The position numbers were made by a program, and so were the translations under genes. Below are positions 18,667-28,259 of a stretch of 64,000 bases of DNA, in pieces. Where the stretch lies: NCBI GenBank assembly GCA_963971535.1, contig OZ020594.1, positions 112,310,251 through 112,374,250 of the forward strand. The letters run 5' to 3'. How positions within the stretch are numbered: position 1 is the stretch's first letter; every line of letters starts with the position of its first letter. The notes under the pieces are model-generated. The model searched no databases. It was not told where the DNA came from and worked only from the letters and a program-made list of their open reading frames with translations. Origin of the DNA: Notolepis coatsorum. Lineage: Eukaryota; Chordata; Actinopteri; Aulopiformes; Paralepididae.

Positions 18667-21210
18667 TTACATTTACATTTAGTCATTTAGCTGACGCTTT
18701 TATCCAAAGCGACTTACAAGTTCTGTACGACAAGCCATCAGGAAGGGCACAACTCTATCAGCTGAGCAACAATGTTCATCAAAGTGTTGAGTGCTACAGT
18801 GTAGGTTAGTTTATTAGGACAAGTGCATGACAGTACGGTTAGTTAGGGTTAGATTTTTTTTTTTATTGTTTTTTTTTTTTTAATTCAGATAATGGTTGAA
18901 GAAGTGCGTCTTTAGTCGACGGCGAAAGATTGGACGTGATTCGGCTGTCCTAACTGGGGTGGGTAGTTCATTCCACCATTGTGGGGCAAGGACTGAGAAT
19001 AGGCGACTTCTCTTTGATGACCCTCCCGGAGCTTGGATAGGAGTAGGTCTGAGGCGGCCAGAAGATGCAGAGCGTAGGGGTCTTGAGGGTGTGTAGTTAG
19101 AGACCATTGACCGGAGGTAGGCGGGAGCGGTTCCCTTTGCCGCACGGTATGCTAGGTCGAGGGCCTTGAAGCGGATACGTGCAGCAATGGGGAGCCAGTG
19201 CAGGTCCCTAAGAAGTGGGGTGACATGGGCCGACTTCGGTAGGTTTGAGATCAGGCGGGCCGCTGCGTTCTGAATGAGTTGAAGAGGCTTAGTGGCAGTG
19301 GCCGGGAGGCCAGCGAGCAGTGCATTGCAGTAGTCGAGGCGGGAGATGACTGTTGATTGGACGAGGAGTTGGGTGGCTTCTTTTGTCAGGAAGGGGCGGA
19401 TCCTTCCGACGTTGCTCAGGAGGAATCGGCAGGTTCTGGTCGTCGCTGCGATGTGAGCAGAGAAGTTCAACTGGTCGTCGAGGACAACACCAAGGTTCTT
19501 GGCGGTCGGGGACGCAGTCACAGCTGCATTCTCGACTGTGATTGAAAGGTCGGTTAGGGGGGAGGATTTGGCCGGCAGGTGGAGCAATTCTGTTTTGCTT
19601 AGGTTCAGTTTGAGGTGGTTGGACGTCATCCAGGCTGAGATGTCGGACAGACAGGCCGAGATCCGCTCAGAGACGTGGATATCTGAGGGAGGGAAGGAGA
19701 GGAAGAGTTGAGTATCGTCGGCATAACAATGGTAGGAGAAGCCATGAGACATGATAATGTTACCCAGTGATTTAGTGTAGAGGGAGAAGAGAAGGGGTCC
19801 TAAAACCGAGCCCTGGGGGACACCCGTCCGCAGGGGGCGGGTGGCCGACAGGGTCCCTCTCCATGACACTTGGTAGGAGCGGTCATTGAGGTATGATGAC
19901 AGCCATGTCAGCGCAGAGCCAGCCACTCCCATTCCTGCGAGGGCCGCAAGGAGGATCTGGTGGTTGACTGTGTCGAAGGCTGCAGATAGATCTAGGAGAA
20001 TCAGGACAGAGGAGAGGCCTTTCGCTTTTGCTAAGTGAAGTGCCTCTGTGACCGCAATGAGGGCTGTCTCTGTGGAGTGACCAGTCCTGAAGCCTGACTG
20101 ATTAGGGTCTAGGAGGTCATTCTGTAAGAGATAAGCAGTAAGTTGGTTGGATACAGCACGTTCAAGTGTTTTAGAAAGGAAGGAGAGAAGAGAGACAGGA
20201 CGGTAGTTGCCTATGACGGTAGGGTTCAGGGTTGGTTTTTTTATGACCGGCGTGACTCTGGCTTGTTTTAGGGAGGTGGGGACCACCCCCGAGTTGTGTG
20301 AGGAGTTGATGGTTGCAGTTAGGAATGGGAGGATGTCTGGTGCTATGGTCTGGAGGAGTGGGGAGGGTAGCTGGTCCAGCTGGCAAGTAGTCGGACGGTT
20401 CGACGTTACCAGTGTCAGGGTCTCTGCTTCTGTAATGGGAGAGAAAGATGACAGAGTGAAGGATGAGGTTCTCGATTCAGCATTTGGAATGGGTGGGGGT
20501 TGGGAGAAGGAGCTGCGGATGTTCTCCACTTTTTCCTCAAAGAAGATCGCAAAGTCTTCGGCAGAGAAAGATGAGGGAGGGGGGGGTGGGGGGGGAGTGA
20601 GGAGGGAGGACATGGTAGCATGCAGTTTGCGAAGATTCTTGGCAGAGGCCTCGATCCTATGGTGGAAGAAAGAAGCTTTGGCATTAGTGATGGTTTTGGA
20701 GAATGTTAACAAGAGGTTGTGATATGTGTCGATGTCAGCAGTGAGGCGTGACTTTCTATACTTCCTTTCAGCTGCTCTCAGGACCTGTCTTTGTTCTCTC
20801 ACTGGATCTGTCAGCCATGGACTGGGTGGGGAACGGCGGGCAGGTTTCTCAACGAGGGGACAGAGCTTGTTGAAGGAGGTTGCAAGGGCTGAAAGGAGGG
20901 TGGAGGTTGCCATCTCTGTGGAGAGAGCAGAGAAGGTGTCACTCAAAGGTAGAGCGGATAGTATGTCAGAGGAGAGGGTGGAGGGGGATAGGGAGGGCAG
21001 GTTGCGTCTGAGTGAGACTGTTTGAGTTGGGGTGAAGACCTTTCGGTTAAGCATGAGAGTTAGTGAGAAGGATATGAAGGAATGGTCAGATACATGTAGG
21101 GGAGTTACCGTGGTGTTAATGGTTGCAGAATGACAGCTCTCACTTTTTTCCTCATTCCCTCCCCCATCTAGTGACACAACTGTCGGGTCTAGCTCGTATA
21201 CTGCGTTGGA
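18667..21210 (-). mobile_element. LINE-A copy 2 (L2/CR1-type)
   Basis: Minus-strand LINE with 3' UTR at 18667-18879 and an ORF extending to about 21190. The 5' end is truncated within the endonuclease. The upstream sequence on the minus strand keeps the frame for a few more codons (YELDPTVVSLDGG) and then meets a stop. It is inserted in the ISL2EU-like element. No clear TSD was found. Confidence 0.9.
18880..21177 (-). CDS. LINE-A endonuclease tail and reverse transcriptase
   Basis: The 765-codon frame is intact from a GTG-type first codon at 21177; the natural start is lost. Residues 29-36 (VSDHSFIS) are the SDH end of an APE-type endonuclease. Residues about 110-290 form a basic helical linker with a run of prolines near 193-201. 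RT motifs: NYRPVSLLSFLSK (324-336), LLDLSAAFDTVN (394-405), GVPQGSVLGPLLF (452-464), YADDTQLF (485-492), then LKLNLSKTE and NLGVVLDDQLNF. The C-terminus ends with WWNELPTPVR and FKTHFFN-like text. The family makes both strands of a new copy at a nicked target. With no stop inside the RT this copy is young, but the missing endonuclease makes it non-autonomous. Confidence 0.92.
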   Translation of the reverse strand: MSLDGGGNEEKSESCHSATINTTVTPLHVSDHSFISFSLTLMLNRKVFTPTQTVSLRRNLPSLSPSTLSSDILSALPLSDTFSALSTEMATSTLLSALATSFNKLCPLVEKPARRSPPSPWLTDPVREQRQVLRAAERKYRKSRLTADIDTYHNLLLTFSKTITNAKASFFHHRIEASAKNLRKLHATMSSLLTPPPPPPPSSFSAEDFAIFFEEKVENIRSSFSQPPPIPNAESRTSSFTLSSFSPITEAETLTLVTSNRPTTCQLDQLPSPLLQTIAPDILPFLTATINSSHNSGVVPTSLKQARVTPVIKKPTLNPTVIGNYRPVSLLSFLSKTLERAVSNQLTAYLLQNDLLDPNQSGFRTGHSTETALIAVTEALHLAKAKGLSSVLILLDLSAAFDTVNHQILLAALAGMGVAGSALTWLSSYLNDRSYQVSWRGTLSATRPLRTGVPQGSVLGPLLFSLYTKSLGNIIMSHGFSYHCYADDTQLFLSFPPSDIHVSERISACLSDISAWMTSNHLKLNLSKTELLHLPAKSSPLTDLSITVENAAVTASPTAKNLGVVLDDQLNFSAHIAATTRTCRFLLSNVGRIRPFLTKEATQLLVQSTVISRLDYCNALLAGLPATATKPLQLIQNAAARLISNLPKSAHVTPLLRDLHWLPIAARIRFKALDLAYRAAKGTAPAYLRSMVSNYTPSRPLRSASSGRLRPTPIQAPGGSSKRSRLFSVLAPQWWNELPTPVRTAESRPIFRRRLKTHFFNHYLN

Positions 21211-21499
21211 TCACTAGCCTAAACTAAATGTATCAGCAATAGTAGTAATCATGGATTATCGTCATAGTTCTTGTAATCTTCAATCAAGTCAACTGTAAGT
21301 AATGCTTGAGACGTTATCTATAGCTAATGCTTGCATCACCATGGAGGTCTCTCTAAGGTAATAATGTGTTAGAAATTACTACCCCCGCGGCCATCGTCAA
21401 CAGTCATTCACGGCTTGAGGTCCCCCCGCGGCGATCGTCATTCACGGTCGGCTTTGTTTGTCCAAGTTTTCAAAGGGGGCGCGGCTTAGCAATAGGTCT
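21211..21499. other. right end of the ISL2EU-like element
   Basis: Contains paired GTCATTCACGG motifs and ends in the terminal inverted repeat. On the minus strand an ATG at about 21343 follows, possibly the start of the element's second gene, but the frame is short. Confidence 0.4.
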
Positions 21500-21650
21500 A
21501 TTGTAGATTGACAGGTTTGGCTGAGTGTTTTTTTTTAATGTTAGACATGTCTTGTCACTGGAACTTGATGAAGGTCTATTGTAGATTGACAGGTTTGGCT
21601 GAGTGTTTTTTTTTAATGTTAGACATGTCTTGTCACTGGAACTTGATGAT
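21497..21650 (+). repeat. 79-bp tandem duplication at the transposon junction
   Basis: TCTATTGTAGATTGACAGG through GGAACTTGATGA occurs at about 21497 and again at about 21576. The repeated unit includes the last bases of the ISL2EU-like element, so the duplication happened after its insertion. The right arm has one copy. Confidence 0.85.
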
Positions 21651-21837
21651 GAGTGTCACCTTAAAGGATAGTTCAAGAGTTTTGGACATCAAGTGGTATG
21701 AAATACTATAGTAGTATAATTGATGCAGTGCCCTCAGTTTACACACAGAGTCTCGTGGTCGGAGTTCTGACCTGGCAGAAGTTTTAATCACCCACCGCAG
21801 AAAACAGTGTGCCTCATTTTCTATGCTTCAAGACCCA

Positions 21838-22258
21838 GCATTTAGTGACGTCACACTGAGACTAGTTCAACACATCATGTCACTCTGAAGCATTTAGTGA
21901 CGTCACACTGAGACTAGTTCAACACATCATGTCACTCTGAAGCATTTAGTGACGTCACACTGAGACTAGATCAACACATCATGTCACTCTGAAGCATTTA
22001 GTGACGTCACACTGAGACTAGTTCAACACATCATGTCACTCTGAAGCATTTAGTGACGTCACACTGAGACTAGTTCAACACATCATGTCACTAGTCTGAA
22101 GCATTTAGTGACGTCACACTGAGACTAGTTCAACACATCATGTCACTCTGAAGCATTTAGTGACGTCACACTGAGACTAGTTCAACACATCATGTCACTC
22201 TGAAGCATTTAGTGACGTCACACTGAGACTAGTTCAACACATCATGTCACTCTGAAGC
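21838..22258 (+). repeat. 52-bp tandem array with CRE-type motif in each unit
   Basis: Eight units of about 52 bp (GCATTTAGTGACGTCACACT followed by GAGACTAGTTCAACACATCA and TGTCACTCTGAA). Each unit has the palindrome GTGACGTCAC. The homologous array in the right arm has only two units (about 59717-59815). Confidence 0.95.
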
Positions 22259-22472
22259 ATAGGAAATGTTTTCTGCTGTGGATGATTACAACTTTTGCTT
22301 GCAGGTTATTGTGTGGTGGAATAACACTTTTTTGTCTCATGACCTCATTTGCTGCCTGTCTGAAGCTTCCCGGTTTACTCAGAACCAGGCCAGAACTCAG
22401 ACCACGGTACTCTGAGTTAAGCTAATGGCATCGCATCAACTATACTACTGGCAAGTATTTCATACCACTTAA

Positions 22473-23424
22473 CACTTTGAGTGCCGGGACACGTCTTTTC
22501 TCGTCTTTGCTGGCCATGCTAAAGTTGCCGGGGGACGCTGTACAGCGTCCTTATATCAATATTTCAAAAATCTGCGATCGGATTCATAATGTCCCTCCGC
22601 TGGCCTGAGATCCACCAGCAGGACCCACTGAGCTCTCTGGCGGTTCAGGAGCGCCATCTGGTGGCCGATCGGCGCAATCGCCAAAACAGGATGTTGAATA
22701 GAGGTTGTCATGACGACCGTAGTACTTCCGGGCGCTCGCTATGGTTCATGGGACTCTGGCTCGTCCCGCTACACGGTGATCGATTGGCAATAACTCGATA
22801 AACAACATGATTTGGACGTATATACCATTATACAAGCTGGAGATGGACCAGGTAAAAATATATCCCATAATGATAAAATTTCTACTCGACGATGAACGCC
22901 CAACGGCGCGCGGAGACTGGGGTGAGTTTCAGCGTGTAACGTTACCGTCTTAGATACTAACTGCTATTATCAACATTTGACCCACATTAGATGATTGGTA
23001 TAACGCTGCCCACGGAATTATAAACGCCCCCTCGCCCATCCGGTCAACATCAGATGACGTGTAGTAACTTCTAGAAGTACGTCTAGTTGGAATTTTTTAT
23101 ATCGCGCTGATTGCCATCAAACTGTATTTCATCATCAATATAATGCATTTGGGGCTATATATCACGTTCTGGAGAAAGCTGCAGAAAGAGATGAAAACAT
23201 ACTTATACATTAGACCATACTTTACTATGAATATGTGAATGAAAAAGTTTAACGTTGCTACACAATGAACAATACATATAGGACTTTGAATGGGCTCTAA
23301 TAATGGCAATGTAGCAATAGAATTTAAAAAGTTATAGCCCTGCAAAGAAGGGGACTTTCTCCATAGACAAATAGCGCTGGCAATCTATAGTATATCATGA
23401 ATTTAACCTTAGGCAACCAAAGTG
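22473..23424. mobile_element. TTAA MITE, 952 bp (piggyBac-like), copy 1
   Basis: Begins CACTTTGAGTGCC after TTAA (22469-22472) and ends GGCAACCAAAGTG before TTAA (23425-23428). A second copy of exactly the same length is at 29632-30583. Near 22843 ATGGACCAGGTAAAA looks like a first exon with splice donor, as if derived from the promoter end of an autonomous piggyBac-type element. No transposase domain seen. Confidence 0.85.
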
Positions 23425-23457
23425 TTAAGAGTCCAAAAATCCAAACTATCCCTTTAA

Positions 23458-23660
23458 CTCACAAGTCACTCACAGTGTTTGGCCATGCCAAGTTTCCCCA
23501 CATGCTGGGGTACAAAATGGGCCAAACAGGGTATTATGTTGCTTGGAGTTTAATCAAATCACACTCTCTTGGTGTCAGACTTTAGCATTGGGGAAATCCC
23601 CCCCCCCCCCCCCCAATCCCGCTACCCTGTTTTAGCCTGGCATGGCCCGATACCCGTATC
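23458..23660. other. unassigned sequence
   Basis: Includes a run of 16 C (23599-23614). I see no gene or known repeat. Confidence 0.4.
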
Positions 23661-24000
23661 TAGAGCTGCCGCGGTATTGATGTTTTCCTTACCGCACAAA
23701 TTTGCGAAATATTTCCTACCGCTGCGGTTATTACCGCACACACACAAAAAAAAAAGTTTGAATGCATTTTTTATTTTTTTGTCTACTCTTTATAGCATAT
23801 AGCCTGCCTCTAGTCTAAATGTCTATCTTTAGAGGATGACTTTGCAGCATGAATATTGTTTGGGATTCGGCAAGCACACATTCGTTATTAAAAGTGAAAC
23901 ACGGATTCGAAGTCTCCCCTCTGGTCGTGCGCCGTTCACTCGGTGTCGCGGGCAGGGGTGGTAGCGGCGCGCCTGCCGGTTACCCCCCCGACCCTTTCTT

Positions 24001-24010
24001 CTTCTTCTTC

Positions 24011-24096
<86 letters not shown>
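24001..24096. repeat. (ATT)n microsatellite
   Basis: About 28 repeats of ATT, preceded by CTT repeats. The open frames of Leu, Tyr or Ile runs on both strands are artefacts. Confidence 0.98.
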
Positions 24097-24239
24097 ATGT
24101 TACTACTTATGATTACAAAGGCATTCATTTTGTGGCATTAACGTTATATAGTTACACATTCAATAACATCAGCGTATTTACCGGACCATAGCAAGGCAAG
24201 CGTTACTCAATTCATATCTCAGTTCCTTTCTTTGCTCAG

Positions 24240-24292
24240 AGCGTGCTGAGTTGTACCCATTCTGCGGTCTGTTAATAAAGTTTTCAATCAGA
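24240..24292 (+). repeat. LINE-B 3' tail fragment
   Basis: Matches ACCCATTCTGC...TCTGTTAATAAAGTTTTC, the tail shared by all LINE-B copies in the window, at only about 50 bp. Confidence 0.75.
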
Positions 24293-24409
24293 CAAGTGTA
24301 TAGAACGAAGGGCTTTTATTATAACATTTCGTTGCAGTAAAATCATTATGCTTCGTTCCCCCTGAGGAGTGACGGTAATCCACTCCGGTCTCCGGCGGGA
24401 GCTAACGTA

Positions 24410-25225
24410 TAGACCACCGCAACACTTCCGGGATTCTGAAATCAGGGAGGAGATTGCGGGGGGGTCAAATGAATGAATGTGGACGAGAGCCGTGATGTAA
24501 GTGGTTGCCGATACGGCTGTGGGGGTGCTAGAGACATGATCGAATAGACGTTTATGCGCCTCACTCTCCTGAACACGGCGTGACCCATAACTAATCGATC
24601 AGAACTAAATAGGCAGAGAAAAACCCCATTTTAAAGCACCTATTCCGCATGGACATGCGCAGAGTGCCCATGGAGTCTGGACGATGCGAGATGACGCTCA
24701 AATGAATGTGGACTGTTCCATCAGAGGGGGGAGCTTCGATGGTCATGTAAGTGGCTACAGACCGCTGCACTTAAATATAAACATTAGTCTACCTGGAGAC
24801 TCAATGAGGTAATTGTAGATGTCGCCATAAGACGCTTCTGGCCATTTAGTGGGATCATTTTTTCATTAACCTGTTCGGCTAAAAGGACACTGGCCACCGA
24901 AGCTCACCCCTCTGATGGAACAGTCCACATTAATTCGAGCGTCATCTCGCGTCGTCCAGACTCCATGGGCACTCTGCGCATGTCCATGCGGAATAGGTGC
25001 TTTAAAATGGGCTTTTTCTCTGCCGATTTAGTTCTGATCGATTAGTTATGGGTCACGCCGTGTTCAGGAGAGTGAGGCGCATAAACGTCTATTCGATCAT
25101 GTCTCTAGCACCCCCACAGCCGTATCGGCAACCACTTACATCACGGCTCTCGTCCACATTCATTCATATGCTCCCCCCGCAATCTCCTCCCCGATTTCAA
25201 TGTAACGCGGAAGTGTAGTGGTCTA
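24410..25225. mobile_element. foldback element with arms of about 330 bp
   Basis: The left arm (24410-24745) and right arm (24895-25225) are inverted copies with a loop of about 150 bp. Terminal sequence TAGACCACCGCAACACTTCC pairs with GGAAGTGTAGTGGTCTA. Matching blocks include CACGGCGTGACCCATAACTA and its complement. TSD is not resolved (TA-like). It lies wholly inside the hAT at 23661-25566. Confidence 0.85.
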
Positions 25226-25574
25226 TTAGCCATGTTGTGATCAATGGCTGACATTCAGGAAGTAAAAACATAATACGCGCTTGCCGATTGGTGGTAACAC
25301 ACTGCAGGACGCTCTAACGTGTGACGCGTCTCTCTTCTGACCAATCAGTGGTCTGCAGTGTTTCATGTGACTTTTCTGGTACCCAATAGGGTCGCTTGGA
25401 ACCTCGACAGAGAAGTAGGGTATATCTGCAGAGCCGCAAGCCCAACGAGAGCAGGGTACTTTATTATTATTATAAAAAACAGCGGCGATGCGGTATTCAG
25501 CCCAACTCTGCGGTGGGCGTGATGTAACAGCGATACCGCGGTAATACGGATACCGCGGCAGCTCTACCCGTATC

Positions 25575-25920
25575 AATACATCCCTGGAAGACAATCGTTC
25601 ACTAGGTCAAACTTTTAATTTGTTCATAACATAATCACTTATGCTCAACCAATGCTCAACCAATGTATTGAAGAGTATACTCTTTGTTTGGATTGTAATA
25701 AGGGGGGGGGGGGTGGAGCGGTGGACAGATAACTGGTTTGCCAGCTAACCACTTATTCATAACGGTATTCATAACGGTTCATTTGGAAATAATTTTGATA
25801 CTGATATCAAATAGATGTCATATCACATTGTAACTGGTATTGGAAAACTCAATACCATAATAATGTCAAAACTAGCAAAGAGTCTACCCAAAAAGAGTAG
25901 ATTCCTGAACTCCTACAGTC
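25575..25920. other. unassigned sequence
   Basis: No gene; a G-run at about 25704-25715. Just before 25920, CTAGCAAAGAGTCTACCC could be LINE-B coding remains, but this is weak. Confidence 0.35.
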
Positions 25921-26070
25921 TAAGGTCGCTTTCACACCTGAGCTCTTTGGTCCGCCTTAATCGAACCCTGGTTCATTTTCCTCTGATAGTCCGGTTGGTT
26001 TTGGGTGGTGTGAAAGCTCATTCGAACTCTGGTGTGGACCAAACAAGTGAACTCCAATGTAGCTCTATAG
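25921..26070. mobile_element. hAT-like fragment
   Basis: Starts CTAAGGTCGCTTTCACACCT and carries TCGAACCCTGGTTC and TGTGAAAGC, the hallmark of a common fish hAT end. The partner end was not found. Confidence 0.5.
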
Positions 26071-26164
26071 CCAAAATGGCCAATATGTGCCCACTTCTAT
26101 CATTGGAGTGGATGCGTCAACTCTGCTTGACTCCAATGGTGATCTGCACGGCCTCAGCCAGCTA

Positions 26165-28259
26165 AGAAGAGCTCAGTGGTACACTAGTTGAAGAAACATG
26201 GCTTGGTTTCAAAACCAAATTCTCAACAATACTAAACGACATGGCCCCCCTAAGAACCACCAGAGTAAAGAATCGCGCTGAGCCATGGATGCACTCCGAA
26301 ATATTGACCGCTATGAAAACCAGAAACAAAAAATGCTCTGAGTTTCATAAAAGTCAGTCAAAGCTTACCAAAAGCTCGAGCAGTGAACTCCAAGCCCACG
26401 TGACTGAAATCAAACTGCAAAGAAACAGACTAAGAAATGAAGTAAACTCCATGATCAAAACTGCAAAAAAGAATTTCATCAATGACAAAACTGAGGAAAA
26501 CAAAATAAACCCTGTGAACTTTGGAAATTACTCAATAATCAACTAGGCTGCAGTAAAAAACTTAAAACCAGATTTTCAAACATAAACATAAAGACGGACA
26601 ACACGCTCATCACAGACAAGCTGGATGTGGCCAATTACTTTAAAATGTTCTTCACAGGGCGCCCCAGTGGCGAACCACATAGCGCGCTCAGCCGCGACAC
26701 GGGCGACCCGGGTTCGATTCCCAAATCCATTGTTATTTCCCGAATGTCTTCCCCCCACTCTGTCTCCCATTTCTCCTCTGTCTCTCCCTACTGGACTGCC
26801 CAGTAGTAATAAAGCGATAAAAAAAAAACGCCAAAAAATTTATCTTAATAAAAAAAAAAAAAAAAAAAAAAAAAATCACAAACATAGCCACAACACTGGT
26901 AAATAAACTACCCACCCACTCAGGGCATTTTGGGGTAGAACACATCATAGCCTACTATAATAACCTAGGGGTCCGCAAAGACGATTTCAAACTAGAAATG
27001 GTAACAGCTGAGGTACTCAAAAAACTGAGCGCCCTCCAACCTAACAAGGCCACTGGCCATGACAATATCCCCTCCAAATTCCTCAGAGACTCAGCAGCCG
27101 CCATCACCCCAGTCATCACACATAATAAACCTCTCCATAAAACAGGGACACGTACCCAAAGACTTCAAAATTGCGAGAGTAACCCCCCTGCATAAAAAGG
27201 GCAGCAAGTTAGACCCAGGCAACTACCGCCCTGTTTCTATTCTTACCTCCATCTTGAAAGTATACAAACAGGTCGAAAAGTACCTTGCGGAAAAATAAAT
27301 CGAATCTTCAAATTCCAATCTGGCTTCAGAACATTCCACTCCACTGACACATGCCTTCTCTATTTGAACGACTCTAGGTGGACGACCGAGGTGGACGCGG
27401 GCAAATACTGCAGCATAGTCATGCTGGACCTACAAAAGGCCTTCGACACTGTCAATCACTCCATTCTGATTGACAAGCTAAAAGCAATTGGTTTTGATAG
27501 TCTATCAGTGAGCTGGATGCAATCCTACCTGGAGGGGAGAGAACAGATGGTGGAGGTAAACGGTACCCTATCCCCCCCCCCCTCCCAGTGAGCTGTGGTG
27601 TTCCACAAGGAAGCATACTAGGACCGCTACTGTTCCTAATTTATGCAAATGACATGTCGCCAGCTTGTGACTGCAACTTGTTCCTGTTTGCGGACGACTC
27701 AGCCCTGCTGGTCTCTGACAAGAACAAGTTGCAGGTTGAAAAAACCCTCAGCTCGGAACTAGGCAAAATCTGCATATGGCTCGCTGACAACAAACTATCA
27801 TTACACATGGGCAAAACAGAGTCCATTCTCTTCGGTTCAAATAACAAACTCAACAAGACCAACGGCTTCTCAGTTACAATATTGTCACAAGGAAAGATGA
27901 AATTACCTACCTGGGTTCCATCCTAGAGGCAAATCTTTCCTGTGACAAAATAGCATCCAATGTAATAAAAAAAGTCAACCAACGAACTAGATTCTTGTGC
28001 CGGATCTCCTCTCTGGTAAACAAGAATACCCTGAAGACTCTGGCAGGAGCACTCATTCAAGGGTACTACGACTATGCTTGCACCTCATGGTACCAAAGCA
28101 CCTCAAAGACGCTAAAAACAAAATTACAAACATCACAAAACAAACTGGTCAGACTACTACTTGACCTTACCCCTAGAACCCACCTCACCCCTGCCCACTT
28201 TGACAACCTAGGATGGCTTAGAGTAGACGACAGAGTACAGCAACTTGCAATGGGCCTGG
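26165..28259 (+). mobile_element. LINE-B copy 1, coding part (CR1/Rex-type), broken
   Basis: Coding traces run from EETWLGFKTKFSTILN (about 26185) to the RT C-terminal region. Motifs: NYRPVSILTSILK (27220-27260), LDLQKAFDTVN (27424-27456), GVPQGSILGPLLF (27597-27635), FADDSALLV (27688-27714), and LTPRTHLTPAHFDNLGWL near 28170-28217. Several frameshifts and stops break it (for example around 26545, 27180, 27295 and 27925). A SINE splits it at 26657, and a 3.4 kb transposon at 28260 separates it from its C-terminal part at 31694. The N-terminal endonuclease is absent. Confidence 0.88.
26657..26875 (+). repeat. tRNA-derived SINE (SINE-3)
   Basis: Head GGCGCCCCAGTGGCGAACC with box-A-like TAGCGCGCTCAGCCGCG and box-B GGGTTCGATTCCC (26709-26721), a C/T-rich body and a 3' A-tail of about 25 A. 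TCACA flanks it (26652-26656, 26876-26880). Inserted in LINE-B coding sequence. Confidence 0.85.

Larger units (their letters stand above)
15655..21499 (+). mobile_element. ISL2EU-like (PIF/Harbinger-related) DNA transposon remnant with THAP exon
   Basis: Terminal inverted repeats start AGACCTGTCGCTAAACCACG and, from the other end, AGACCTATTGCTAAGCCGCG. AT flanks both ends (15653-15654 and 21500-21501), and the right arm has the empty site AGAGTAATTGTAG. A 2-bp AT duplication is the habit of the ISL2EU group. Inside are a THAP-like exon (to 16317), a spliced-looking second exon with a helix-turn-helix motif of DDE_Tnp_4-type transposases (16552-17044), and later insertions: a LINE-C tail, a SINE and LINE-A copy 2. 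Without these it would be about 2.8 kb. Confidence 0.75.
622..22472 (+). repeat. left arm of a long inverted duplication, interrupted by insertions
   Basis: Segments at 622-748, 2601-2660, 4850-4915, 15190-15654 and 21500-22472 match, in reverse complement and reverse order, 61815-61940, 61755-61814, 61690-61755, 60110-60306 plus 61326-61545, and 59507-60110. The match is high by eye. The intervening blocks in this arm are LINE-A copy 1, the LINE-C fragment, LINE-D with the BEL/Pao element, and the ISL2EU-like element. The arm ends at a TTAA site at 22469-22472. It could be a segmental duplication or two copies of a large unknown repeat. Confidence 0.8.
21665..23453. mobile_element. TTAA MITE (Kolobok/piggyBac-type), left-arm copy
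   Basis: TTAA flanks both ends (21661-21664, 23454-23457). Terminal repeats are AGGATAGTTCAAGAGTTTTG and, inverted, AGGGATAGTTTGGATTTTTG. The body has long imperfect inverted repeats (TGGTATGAAATACT near both ends) around a 52-bp array. A second TTAA element (22473-23424) is inserted near its right end. The copy in the right arm (59507-59993) is the same family at the homologous site. Confidence 0.8.
23661..25566. mobile_element. hAT element, 1906 bp, non-autonomous
   Basis: Ends TAGAGCTGCCGCGGTAT and ATACCGCGGCAGCTCTA; exact 8-bp TSD CCCGTATC at 23653-23660 and 25567-25574. It encloses an ATT microsatellite, a LINE-B tail (24240-24292) and a long hairpin (24410-25225). No transposase domain found. 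Confidence 0.92.

Noticed and set aside
18896-19711. Plus-strand frames opposite LINE-A
   Set aside because: Shadows of the RT gene on the minus strand.
23097-23345. 82-codon minus-strand frame also at 30256-30504
   Set aside because: Conserved only because both lie in copies of the same 952-bp MITE; composition is not protein-like.
23829-24191. Frames with long runs of Leu, Tyr or Ile
   Set aside because: Produced by the (ATT)n microsatellite.
26625-26773. A true tRNA gene at the box-B match
   Set aside because: No acceptor stem pairing is apparent and a SINE body with A-tail and target duplication follows.
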